Origin: Owenia fusiformis
Lineage: Eukaryota > Annelida > Polychaeta > Sabellida > Oweniidae
Assembly (NCBI GenBank): GCA_903813345.2
Contig: CAIIXF020000009.1
Span: 1,178,001 to 1,242,000, forward strand
DNA: 64,000 nt
Direction of reading: 5' to 3'
Translations under genes and position numbers: made by a program
The notes under the pieces: generated by a model
The model's database searches: none
What the model was told of the DNA's origin: nothing
The model's input: only the letters and a program-made list of their open reading frames with translations
Shown: piece by piece, positions 49,286 through 61,100 of the stretch
How the letters are laid out: every line of letters begins with the position of its first letter
Numbering within the stretch: position 1 is the stretch's first letter

Positions 49286-49460
49286 TTTGATGTGCTCCAA
49301 AATATAAATGCAAGATTAGAAATTGAGATGTCGATGGATATTTTCCTAAAATTCGTCGCTATATTTTCATAATGGCGGATCCTGAGCCACGTATACTGGA
49401 TGCTTCGCGGATTGGGTAGCAAAAATCCTTTCCGTTTCACACTGCCAGTTTTGAGTTGCG
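49286..49460 (-). promoter_or_regulatory. TM9SF3 5' UTR and probable core promoter
   Basis: Immediately upstream of the start codon, locally richer in CpG than the flanks. It contains AATGGCGGA (plus strand, 49371-49379), which fits a YY1-type initiator-proximal motif. A four-codon upstream ORF (ATG AAA ATA TAG on the minus strand, 49370-49359) would be in the 5' UTR if transcription starts farther upstream. The start site itself is not known. Confidence 0.45.
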
Positions 49461-50524
49461 CGTTTCATGTTAGATCGAAATGTTTTTGGTAATTAATTAC
49501 TATTAATCTAGTATCATCTGACAAACACCCACTTGTTTTCAAGATAAAAAATGAAAGTTACGAATGCATTTATTCATACCAACCAAGAAAAGTTTTACCA
49601 TCATGCCCGGTGATCGGACAAAATGAATGGAGGGGTGCAGTAAGCGATCTCTACAAGAAAATCCAACAAATCAGGAAGATTTATTTTTTCAAGAGAAAGT
49701 ATACAACTGAATTGTTAAATGAATAGGCGCGGTACATTGCAAAATATGTGAGGTCTTCTATTACATCTCTGGAGAATGAAAAATGGGAAAATTTGGAGTT
49801 ATATAACTTTAATTCAAGTACGGGCCTAACTACTACTGTGACGATCCTTCAGATTACTTTGAGCATGGTAATGGAATTGCCTTGAAGGATTGTCACTTTG
49901 TTCAACTTTTTGCTCTTCACTTTATCAATTGTGCTTTTAGTTACTCAATATTTAAAGAGTTATAAAATAATTTAAATTCTGTAAAAGGGTAGTCAGTATT
50001 ACTACTTTGGCTATACTCTTAAAGTATGGTTAGAGTTTAAGAATTTTAATCTATATTCATATTTAGGTTAATAACCTTCTCTTGTGTTTTTCATGTAATA
50101 TTATTTACAGGATTAATGTCAACATATTTTGTTCATAACAAGAGTTTAATGTTAAGGTTTTAGGCCCAGTTTCATATTTAATGTTATGTTACAAACTTTT
50201 TAGAAAGGGCAGTTGTCTGGGTTTGTTTTCAAAAATCCAAAGTGAGGCTTATTAAGCTCGATTTAAGTAAATAAGCACGTTTTAAGTGAATTGTCTTTTT
50301 CTGTGCTTTTATGATTCGAATTCAAGCCGGCCAGACATGGAAAACATTTTGTGGAATTTTAAACATTAAATCGTCATTAAAATTGGATATTTATATTGCC
50401 GCAGATAAACCAACTTAGGTGTACGAGTTGGTAAAGGTAATTGACTTGATCTAATTGTATTTTTGCAGAGTTTTAGTCTTTGAAAAGAAGTATCTGTACA
50501 CTTGACTTTTTCCTTAATTTTATT

Positions 50525-50840
50525 TATTTGCCTTGTGAACATCCCGTGTTTATATTGTCCCAGGGATTGTTAAGGAACATTTGACAAGGTTAACGCAAAG
50601 TTACACGCAGAGTTTTTGTCTTAAAGAACCTATGTAACTTATTAACCAGCGTCGAAAGCAAGTTCCCGGGGTTCCTTATGGAACCTTCTATACAACATCC
50701 CCACAGGGAATCGTTTAGGAATATTTGACAAGGTGTACGAAAAGTTACGGTCTTTACGAACCTTATGTAACTTGCTCTAAACCAGTCAACTGCAAATTCC
50801 AGGGGTTCATAGACACCTCTATACGACATCCCCCCCCCCC
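50525..50840. repeat. ~160-bp imperfect tandem dimer
   Basis: CATTTGACAAGG...GTTAC...TATGTAACTT and CGACATCCCC-like segments occur twice (first half about 50560-50700, second about 50715-50835). A 79-codon minus ORF (50590-50829) runs across it and is not a recognised gene. Confidence 0.6.
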
Positions 50841-52154
50841 CATCCAGTTTGGGACTGTATTTAGTTTGTTCACAGGGTAAATTTTATTAATATACTTGAA
50901 ATACTCCTTTGTATATTTGTATGTTAAATTCTGGGTAATTTATCTAAAGGTGAAATCCCAGGCTTATGGGACCATTATCAAAGAACTGATCATTGAAGTA
51001 CTTTTAAGGGTCATGGTCATTCGAAGCCCATTTTCGGACTTAAGACACCCCCTCCCCTTCTAGTTTTCCATGTCTGGTCTAATTTTATGTTAACCACATT
51101 CTAATTCATTATAGATACTAGAAATACTTTTAAAATACTGTTTCCCATTTGTTTGCCAATTGTACCATAGTCTGATAGTGGCAAAATGATGTTCCACTTT
51201 TCATGTGAGTAGTATAGAGAGCTGATTTCAACCCCACCAGGGATTATATAAAATTGCACTGTTGAGTTACATTTTTGGGAAAGACACATTTTAGGCTTTG
51301 TTGCAAATTGTTTAACTGAACTTCCATTAGCTGTGCTGTTTTATGCATGTTTGGTTTGAGAGATTATTTATTTGATATACCATCTCGGCAGTACTGAATT
51401 GTGTAATGTTTGTGTAGATTAGTAAATAGAAATAGAGTCGTTTTTATACATTATATAAAAATCCACAGAATATCACTTGTTGTGTTCGATTGTTTATATA
51501 TATGTTAGAAAATTCCCCTTTCATTTTATCTGAAGTAGATTCTGGATTCAAAATAGATTCCGACTAAATTCCAGGTGACTTAAGTGATACTAACATTCAA
51601 GCAACAAGCTTTATCTTAGCTCATATTTGCTAAGGGCTTCTTTGAATAACAATCACTCACAATAAGTCATACATATATTTTCCCAGAAACTATGCAATAG
51701 TGCAGAGCTAAAGTACAATCCAGGATCTTACTTTCTTATTTAACCTTTGTCTTATTGAGAATATTAGTGAGAATTTCATTCATCCTGGTACCAAGTCGTT
51801 ACCTCAAACATCATTTACTTCCAATGTTTTCTTACTTGCTTGTTTAAATGGTGTACAAGTAATATTATCCCCTGATGAGTTTGACAGATTCAGTGATTTG
51901 AAATAGCCCAACTTTAATTCTTACAAACTTTCCCACTTTTATTGTGACCAGCGAGCTTAATATACAGCTTGAAGTCCATCGTAGCCCTCTTGTGGCTAGG
52001 ACTTCCACCTGGTTATACTCACACCCTAACATTATACTTATTTGATACAACTTAACACTGGGCACATTCAGAATCTGGAGTCTGTTGCCATTCGCCTTTA
52101 TGAGACATACAACTTACATTGAAAACTGACAAATCTTACTTAGTCTATATTCAG

Positions 52155-52310
52155 ATTTTGTTATCCCGTAATTGTTATCCCAAAATTGTCCCACTTCATC
52201 CCAATTATTTTTATCCCAGAATTTATCCCTAAATTTTTATCCCTAAATTTATCCCTAATTTATCCCTAAATTTTCATCGCAAAATTTATCCCAATTTGAT
52301 CCTATTTTGT
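52155..52310. repeat. Short tandem repeat of TATCCCTAAATTT type
   Basis: About ten imperfect 12-16-bp units with core ATCCC(T/A)AAATTT. Confidence 0.75.
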
Positions 52311-52903
52311 TATGATACTGTGAACACGGATGTTGTTCAATTAAATAGGGATACACATTTCAACTTTTACTTGAACTTGTCCCGAAACTAAGTTAATTAA
52401 GATATCAAATCAAACTATTGATTCTTAGACTGTATTCTGTTTACGACCCTCAAACCACGCTACCACACGAGGGTCGTGACACTACTACCCCCTCCGTTCA
52501 TTTTGTACGATCACCGCGGGGCGTATACCATGCATGGTGGCCAGCGTGCAAGAATACAACTGAGCATCAGCAAACTTGAACACAATCAAGTTTGTTTACA
52601 GATTACACCCACTGGCGGATCTGGGGGGTCCCCCCCCCTGGGTTGGCCCAGAAAAAGAATTGGGCCCAAAAAGTGTTGGGCCAAGAAAGGCCTTAAAAGA
52701 TTTTTTTTTTAAATGATTTTTTCCCCTTTTGCCTAAGAGTGTCATTTATTTTTATGAGAACTATGTTTCTCTATACTACACAATTCAGGACGGGTGGAGA
52801 TTTATAAATTTTCAAGTATTTATTGTGATTTAAAAAATCAGAAATGTGCGTTGTCAACTCGAATGTACGTTATCCCTGTAATTGGAATTCATGAGATACA
52901 CGT

Positions 52904-54196
52904 CAGTGGCGTAGGAACAATGTACGCCAAAACGCCAGTGCGTAGTGTTGAAAAGTGAGAATAAAAATTTTCCTATGTTCTTTAATCATATTTTCTCATT
53001 GTTCATAAATTGTAAAAGTAATCTCGAGCACACTAGTCTAAAGAAATGTTTTGTGGATACCATATCATTATTGGTCTGTCTGGCAAATATCATTTAACAG
53101 ATTGAATTCCCTTACCAACATGCTTTATTTCATGAAAATCGAGTCTATCTTATGAATTTTAAAAGTAAAATACAATTTCGCCAAATATTCGTGAATCGCG
53201 TTCTCTTCACGAATTTGAGAGAAAAACTGTTTTTTCATTTTTTCTCATGTTCTGTAATGCTTATGCAAACTATGGTATCATATGATTATAATGATGAACC
53301 TCTTTAAAAGATGTATATTTTTTTATTCTCCCCTACCCCGATTTTTCAATTTCACTACATCGATTTATATTCCGTTTCTATGCAAAATCATAGACAGAAA
53401 TTATAGTTAAGTCAGCAATTATCTATTTTCTTACTAAATCACTAATTGTTATTAGTAGTACTTCTTGAAATATGAATGTTAAAGACAAAAACAACTTGAA
53501 AATGCTGATTATTCAATAACACGTTTCATTGATTTCAGTTCTAGAAAAGCGATTACCTAGTTTTTTTCATTTGAAAAATAATAAATTCTTGTTTTATAAC
53601 ATTTTTGGCACCCCCTAAGTCACGTTGACCTCGATTTGACCTTTGTTGTGGGGGTGTTTATTTGTTTCATTGATCACGAATGCGTTTCTTCATATCAATT
53701 AATCTGTACGTATTGTTTTGCACGGTACACGATGGAATCAGAAAATACTATATATCTAAATTCAATTATTCGAAAATTATTAAAAAATCTCTTATTGTTT
53801 TGGAAATTGGTCGTCTCAATCGTTCGAGACATTAGCAAAGTGAGAATGATTTGTGTCGAGATTTAAAAGATAGGCTTTCCAAGGTGATTTTAAATGATGA
53901 AAATCATTCGAACATTTTAAAGCACATTAAAAAGGTATCAGGGATTTAAAGCTTGCATATAAAATCGAAACGCCAACCTATACGTATGACCAATCGCCCA
54001 TACAAATGCATCGCTTAAGTATTTCCATTCACATTTAGGTTGTGAAAACCATTGCAAGCTTAAAATCTCTGTTTTCATAAAATGACATTTTACGAGCATA
54101 AAATAGGCGTTTTGATATAGAATATTGACACAATTGTTTCATATTTTTGGCGGGATTTTTGGCGTAGTGTTGAATTTACACCTTCCTACGCCCCTG
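52904..54196. mobile_element. ~1.3-kb TIR element with ends CAGTGGCGTAGGAA
   Basis: The left end CAGTGGCGTAGGAACAATGT and right end ACACCTTCCTACGCCCCTG are complementary with few mismatches. Secondary copies of GGCGTAGTGTTGAA also lie near both ends (about 52940 and 54162). One 76-codon ORF (53636-53866) is inside, without motif. Outside it, TTGTCAACTCGAATGTACG (about 52852) is inverted at about 54692-54710, so this element sits inside another inverted-repeat element of about 1.9 kb. Confidence 0.65.
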
Positions 54197-55320
54197 GTAG
54201 GGTTAATATTAAACAATGTAATGGTTTCATTTCAAAATTTATTAGGTTTGAGTGAGTAATGAGTAACAAGTGATCTTGAACGAACATGTTCAAGTATTCT
54301 TTTTGCTTTTTCATTTTATGAAAGTATTGTGGTGGTGGTGGTTAATTTGTGCCCATTTGGTGTTAGCTTCCAGCCCAAACTCCCATCCAGTGTCTCGGAA
54401 TAGAATATGTTGAAGATTAACACTGCCACGGAGTCTGCTTCCATCCTGTTTGATTATTTGGCGTCCAGGTACCTTACGTTTTGTTAGTATTGATAGATCT
54501 ACTGATCTATACTAGCTTATTGAATATGACTTTTTAAAATCCCGTTTATGATATATCTGGAAAGTTTCAATAGTTCAATCGAAGTAATTCTGTTATTGTT
54601 TTAAATGAATCTGACCCTATGTCTGTCTGCGTTATGAAAAAAAACGTTGTGCATCATGCATTAGGGTTAACTGAATTGAGTAAGTTCAATGGGACAACGT
54701 ACATTCGAGTTGACAACATACACTTATGATTTTTTAAATTATAGCCAAAATGTTAATACTAGTCTTATTAAATCTTCAACAGACCTTAATTGTGCTGTTT
54801 AAAGAAACATATTCTCGATAAAAATATTCGACACTCTTAGACGACAGGGGAGGAAACGATCAAAGGAAATGTGTAAAAATAAAAACCGTGACAACATTTT
54901 CCAACCGATCAATTATATGGGTAGATTGACTACACATCGAGCACCGTTCGAAAATCTTTTAACGTTATTAGAAAGTTAAATGTCTTCCTAAACGAATACA
55001 CAGAAAATCAAACATGAAATCCTTAATGCATTCCTCAGATTCTTTTTTAAAACCTACATCAAACCTACATCATTATCTTTGCTTCAAATCGGTTAAATAG
55101 TGACATCGTACATCAAAAGTGTACTACGGTATATTTTGTCACTGTACCTTGTCGATGGTGTGACTGTACCACGGACCAAAACAATCAAATTAATCTACAT
55201 GGCCAAAGATTAACTGACACGATGGGAATGTACAATTGTAAGTTTACATGTATCCACTCCGGGAGTGGGGCTCCCCGCAGATCAGTGTGAAAACTGTGTG
55301 AATGATACCATCTAACACGC
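54197..55320. other. Non-coding stretch
   Basis: Apart from the inverted match at about 54690-54720 to the left side of the preceding element, no gene or repeat was recognised. Confidence 0.45.
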
Positions 55321-55329
55321 ATATTGAAT

Positions 55330-57340
55330 GCAATCCTACGTCACCACTATTCAAGGAAGGTCCATGGTGTCACTATTGAATGAAGGTCATTGTCGCCACA
55401 ATTTTTGGCCCCTGTTGAATGGTGAAGGTCGCTAAAATATCTTTCAATAGTGGTGACATTGGCAAACACTTGGTTCCTGACCTAAAAACCTATCGTAGGC
55501 TATGTATATGGGAATCTATCCAATTTTTTAATGAATCAAGGAAGGTCTATATCTAATGAAAATAACTTATTTTAGTGCAGTTACTGATATACTGAACACG
55601 ATGTAATTATGTTACGTGCGTTCTCTTTTTCGGATCAAAAGTGACATATCATTTTTAGCACACCGGCCATTGGAAAGCATTTTTTGTCATTTCGAATGTA
55701 GTTTTTACCAGAATGATGTTTAACAACTGAGATATCAAACATTACGTTACGCGTTAATCTTTAAGAAAAAAAAACGACGTGACCGCGGTGTATATTTGTT
55801 TTTTTCATACTGCATATAATGCCGGGGTGTTACGTTCGTTTCCTCACCATGATCCACCACAATAAAAGTGGTCTTATAACAACCATAGACCGATATATCA
55901 CTTAAAATATGGCATTGCAGAAGGTGTTACGTTTTTCATTGTGATTTAAAATGGTTAAACACATTTTAATCACGACCTTGTAAAGGTACTTAGTCAATGG
56001 CCTCCTAGTTTTTAGTTTTATCTTCCTCTGTCTTCTAAATTAGCATCTATTCATCTTCATGTAAAAGACCGACAGCCGACCACGTGTACCCAACTTTGGA
56101 GAGTGACTGGTCAGTAGTCAGCGATCGGTCTTTTCCGTCAACCCGAATGTAGGTCCATGTCGCCATCATTGAATAACGGCCCAAGTCGTAATTATTGAAT
56201 GAAGGTCCATGTCACCACTATTGGATGTGTTAAATGCCCGTGTTGTCCCTCTTGATTGACAGTCAATGTCAACACTTTTGAATGTCATAAATGTCCACGT
56301 TGTCACTATTGAATGAAGGTCCATGTCATCACTATTGAATGTAGGTCCATATTGCCATTATTGAATGGGGGTTAATGCCACCACTTTTGGATGAAGGTTT
56401 ATGTCACCATTAATAAATGTAGGTCCGATTGCCACGATTGAATGACAGTCAGTGTCACCACTATTGAATGTGATAAATGTCCCTGTTGTCACTTTTGAAC
56501 GGGGATCAATGCCATCACTTTTTAATGAGGGTTCAAGTCACCATTATTAAATGTCGGTCCACTACTGAACGGGGATCAATGCCACCACTTATGGATGAGG
56601 ATCTATGTCACCATTATTGAATGAAGGTCCATTTCGCCACTTTCAAATGACAGTCAATGTCACCACGATTGAATGTGATAAATGTCCCTGTTGTCACTTT
56701 TGAATGGGGATCAATGCCATCACTTTTTAATCAGGGTTCAAGTCACCATTATTAAATATAGGTCCACGACCACTATTGAACGGGGATCAATGCCACCACT
56801 TTTGGATGAGGGTTCAAGTCACCATTATTAAATGTAGGTCCACTATTGAACGGGGATCAATGCCACCACTTTTGGATGACCACCACTTTTGGATGAGGGT
56901 CTATGTCACCATTATTGAATGAAGGTCCATTTCGCCACTTTCAAATGACAGTCAATGTCACCACTATTGAATGTGATAAATGTCCCTGTTGTTACTTTTG
57001 AATGAGGATCAATGCCATCACTTTTTAATGAGGGTTCATGTCACCATTATTAAATGTAGGTCCACTATTGAACGGGGATCAATGCCACCACTTTTAGATG
57101 ACCACCACTTTTGGATGAGGGTCTATGTCACTATTATTGAATGAAGGTCCATTTCGCCACTTTCAAATGACAGTCAATGTCACCACTATTGAATGTGATA
57201 AATGTTCCTGTTGTTACTTTTGAATGAGGATCAATGCCATCACTTTTAATGAGGGTTCATGTCACCATTATTAAATGTAAGTCCACTATTGAACGGGGAT
57301 CAATGCCACCACTTTTGGATGAGGGTCTATGTCACCTATC
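55330..57340. repeat. Degenerate ~24-bp tandem repeat with higher-order structure
   Basis: Units of the type AAGGTCCATGTCACCACTAT / TGAATG appear diffusely from about 55330 and densely from 56150. In the dense part, a longer block with GATAAATGTCCCTGTTGT and GATCAATGCCATCACTTTTT recurs four times, roughly 210-290 bp apart (about 56470, 56690, 56975 and 57200). An 83-codon ORF at 57259-57510 starts inside and is not supported. Confidence 0.8.
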
Positions 57341-58118
57341 TTGACGATGGTATAAGGTCGTTATTCACCTGTGGGGATGTAATGTGGAATATCGGTCACT
57401 GCATTCCCACGGGAAATATTGATATCATCCTCGTGATTCCCCATATCAAATCCCTCCTGGTGAATAACTACTTTGTATCTGAAACCGCTCAGCTCACAAC
57501 CCTTATCTAAATAATTATGTACAAAAGTGATTGTTTAATAAATAACCATGTTTTATTTAAAACAGATTAACAGCTCAATGTGGAAACACAATAGGAGTAG
57601 GTATGTTGAATATTCTGTGACTAAAACAATTAATATGTAAATATTTGTCTTCATTTTCGAAACAAAAGATATTACTGAACTGATATAACACGTATATGTA
57701 ATATATCTAGGAATTACTGAATGGTTTGTAGCAATTTCAGAGATACAACAATCATCTTTTTTAGTAAAAGAAAACACTCATTCCTGCTTTACTATATCTA
57801 GTTGAAAGTATATACTTCTAGTGTACTTGTCTATTTGACATTTCATGTAAACTTATGGCTAAAAGGTCACATCCTCGTACCTCATAGAATATCCTATAAA
57901 ATCCATGATGCAACACACTGTTTATTAGTTTACTGGTTTCAAGATTAAGTAAAATATTCACCATTTTGTATTGTATGAATCTTCAACTGTTACTATTTGT
58001 ATATATTGAATCCCTCGCAAAAAGTTCATTAAATGTCAATATCCAGCTAAACAATCATTCTATTAACTTTTCACGAGGGTGTATTGACTTTAGTTTAATT
58101 TCCTAAAATTGTTGTTGG
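57341..58118 (-). other. 3' flank and probable 3' UTR of UQCRFS1
   Basis: No ORF with a motif. On the minus strand, an AATAAA signal at 57926-57921 lies about 195 bp after the UQCRFS1 stop and is the best polyadenylation candidate; another is at 57557-57552. Confidence 0.45.
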
Positions 58119-61100
58119 TTAACCAACAACCAAAACGCCATTTCCAGGGAAGCTATGTTCTGGTACTTCTAGATTAAGGGGGGCAGGGCCTTTGCGGATA
58201 CGTCCTGATGCGTCGTAATGAGAGCCATGACAGGGGCAATAATAGCCTCCATATTCACCTGCATTGGCGATAGGAACACATCCTGGAATTTCAATAAAAC
58301 ATGATATGTAGTATTATACAATATTGGGCAAGCAGTTTGGCCTTTTGTTGTAAATGAATATGGATGCCATTTGCCTGCATTTAAGTTAAAACATGTCCAT
58401 TATTGTGGGTAGGTACTTCCTTCAAGAAAGGTACATGCCACCTGTTGGTGATGATGTCATTCTTACAATTTCAGGGAATAGGATAAACTAAATATTACTG
58501 TATTTCATTTCAAGAGCAAACAATTCTGTCTTGACAAACATTGCTGTCTTTTGTATACTATCTGGCCAATAATACCCTTACAAGTATATAGGGCTCACCA
58601 AAAGGGGCAAAAAACAAGATTCATTGGAAAGGAACTAAAAGCTGCAATATTTCGAAACCAATCTTGGAGTCTTTGTCTGGAAGCATGAATGCAATAATTG
58701 AGGATGACTCTCCACAAACTTGCACATTTGCCTGGCCAGCAAATTGATGTAAGGGTGTTAAGAAAACAACTGTACATACCTAAATGTGTACACACTCCTA
58801 ATAAAATCAGCCATTTGTCATCTTTAACACGATCCTCATCTCTCTCTGGATCGCGAAGTTGGGCAATATCTACAGCACGTACCTCCTCTATTTCATCACT
58901 TGGTCTGTGACGAACAAACAAAGGTTTGCCTGCAACATGTCAATAATATTTATTGTATAACCTATTGGCACTAAGAAGAATGTCCCTTCCCTCGATTTAC
59001 ATTTCAGTAATATTTATTGTATAACCTATTGGCACTTCACAAGACTGTCCCTTCCCTCAAAAATCTGCCCACATTAAATAGACCCATTGGCATACCTCTC
59101 CATTTAAATACAGAAATCTGCCCACATTAAATAGACCCATTGGCATACCTCTTCATTTAAATACAGAAATCTGCCAACATTAAATAGACCCATTGGCATA
59201 CCTCTCCATTTAAATACAGAAATCTGCCCACATTAAATAGACCCATTGGCATACCTCTCCATTTGAATACAGAAATCTGCCCACATTAAATAGACCCATT
59301 GGCATACCTCTCCATTTAAATACAGAAATCTGCCCACATTAAATAGACCTATTGGCATACATAAAATAGACCCATTGGCATACCTCTCCATTTGAATACA
59401 GCACTTTTTCCTTCTGGCACATCTTCCATGTTAATTTCAATTTTTGCCAGAGCAAGCACATCAGCTGATGCACTGAGGCTGCCGATAAACTCTTGCACTA
59501 CACTCTTTCCACCATATGCAAGGCCAAGACCACTGCCTGAAAGAAGAAATGATTCTGTGAACCCAGTTGAACTTTTGTTTTACCTAGAAGTGATATACAT
59601 GTATATCGCTTTGAAACATGCTTTTGAGGTAAAGATGAAAATTAAATAACGAGAGCAAAAATATACTTTCTGGATTAAATCAGTAAATATTTACAAATGA
59701 AGTACACATTTTTGAAAAACTATGAGAATAGCAGAGCAGAATAAGAATAACCACTTTCTGTAATGAAATAGAACAAATGAAATACAATGTGATGTATTGT
59801 GACAATGATTTGTTTAAAGGAAAAGAACATCTTTGAAAAGCTGTTGCAGAGAGAAACAAAATATTGTATACAGAGATTGTATAAATCAATCAGATTGTGC
59901 TAAACGTACCTATCATAGTGAGATATGTAAAGCTTTTCCTTGAGACTTGTGTTGCTTCAGATTTTGCACCAGTGTTTTTCACACTGGGGCGTCTATATTC
60001 TGAGAAATCGGGCACGCTGATGTCTGAGTGAGCAAACCTCACCTGGGTAGATCCTAAAACAGAAATAATAGAAAACATGGAATTTGGCTCCCATTGACTA
60101 GATACATATAAAATAATAGGTATTTCAAAATGATACGCATAAATTTTTCTTATGTTAGCATCTAATATTCATTCGTGTAAAATATTCATGAATCAAAGTG
60201 CCAAATATTCATAGGTGTCAAATATTCATGAATCAGAGTGTGAAATATGCATTAGCATCAGCCATCAAATAAAGAGCAAATTTTATTTTAACTAATTAAG
60301 ATGCAATAAATACTGGGAAAACAACAAAAAACTAATTAACCATCAAAGTCCTCAATTTGTTCATACAATTGGCTTTGCAGCAATGCTTTACAGCCTAAAT
60401 ATGGAACTCCACTAAAATTGCCATCTTTAAGAAAAGCTATGTAAAATTCCCTTTCAAAAACGACCCTAACTAACAACCATTGATTCTCCACCCAAGGAAT
60501 CATGCTCAGGCCTCAAAAAGTCTGGGAGTGCTAATAGGAACATGGGCACCAATAACGGAAATATGGTAGCTTTAATTTGGCGCTATTAACTTGGCCGATT
60601 GGGTAAATTTGAAATGTTGGCTGCTATTAAATTTTGCAATCGAACCATCAGTAAATCTTTAAATCTGGTATCTTTCGAAGAAACCAGATGTAATCTCAGT
60701 TCAATAATGCTCTTAATGCACTCGAAACTCATTTTGAAACACTGGCTGATTTTAAGATTGATTTGTATTGTATATATGCAATCAAGACAGCCATTACTTT
60801 TCAATTGTGGCATTGAGAGAAGGTAAGAATGCATGTTCGGAATTGTGATGCATTCCTCAATAACCCAGATGCGAGTAGAAATAATCTTGATTTACGTCAT
60901 TAAAAATTCAAAATTCAGTCAAAGTAATATCATATTTGAAATCTACATGTAAAATTACATCTAGAAATGTGGTTTTAAAAAGTGTTTATCAACTTTGAAA
61001 AATTACTTTTCTTCGAAAATGTGACTTCTAGCTCGGGGAGATTCCCCATAGACCCCATGCTATAAAATCACAAAAAATGAAATATCTTTTCTTTTAGTGG

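Larger units (their letters stand above)
49837..52481. mobile_element. Candidate 2.6-kb solo LTR
   Basis: It begins TGTGACGATCCT and ends AGGGTCGTGACA, so it has TG...CA ends with complementary 12-mers (two mismatches). CTAC lies on both outer sides (49833-49836 and 52482-52485), as a 4-bp target duplication would. No gag or pol coding is seen. The length is large for an LTR, and orientation is not known. Internal features include a 160-bp dimer and an (ATCCCTAAATTT)n stretch. Confidence 0.45.
49590..52540. mobile_element. Inverted-repeat element split by an LTR-like insertion
   Basis: GGTGATCGGACAAAATGAAT near 49611 matches the reverse complement of TTCATTTTGTACGATCACC near 52497 over about 35-40 bp. 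These arms are separated by nearly 3 kb, most of which is accounted for by the solo-LTR candidate at 49837-52481. Confidence 0.5.
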
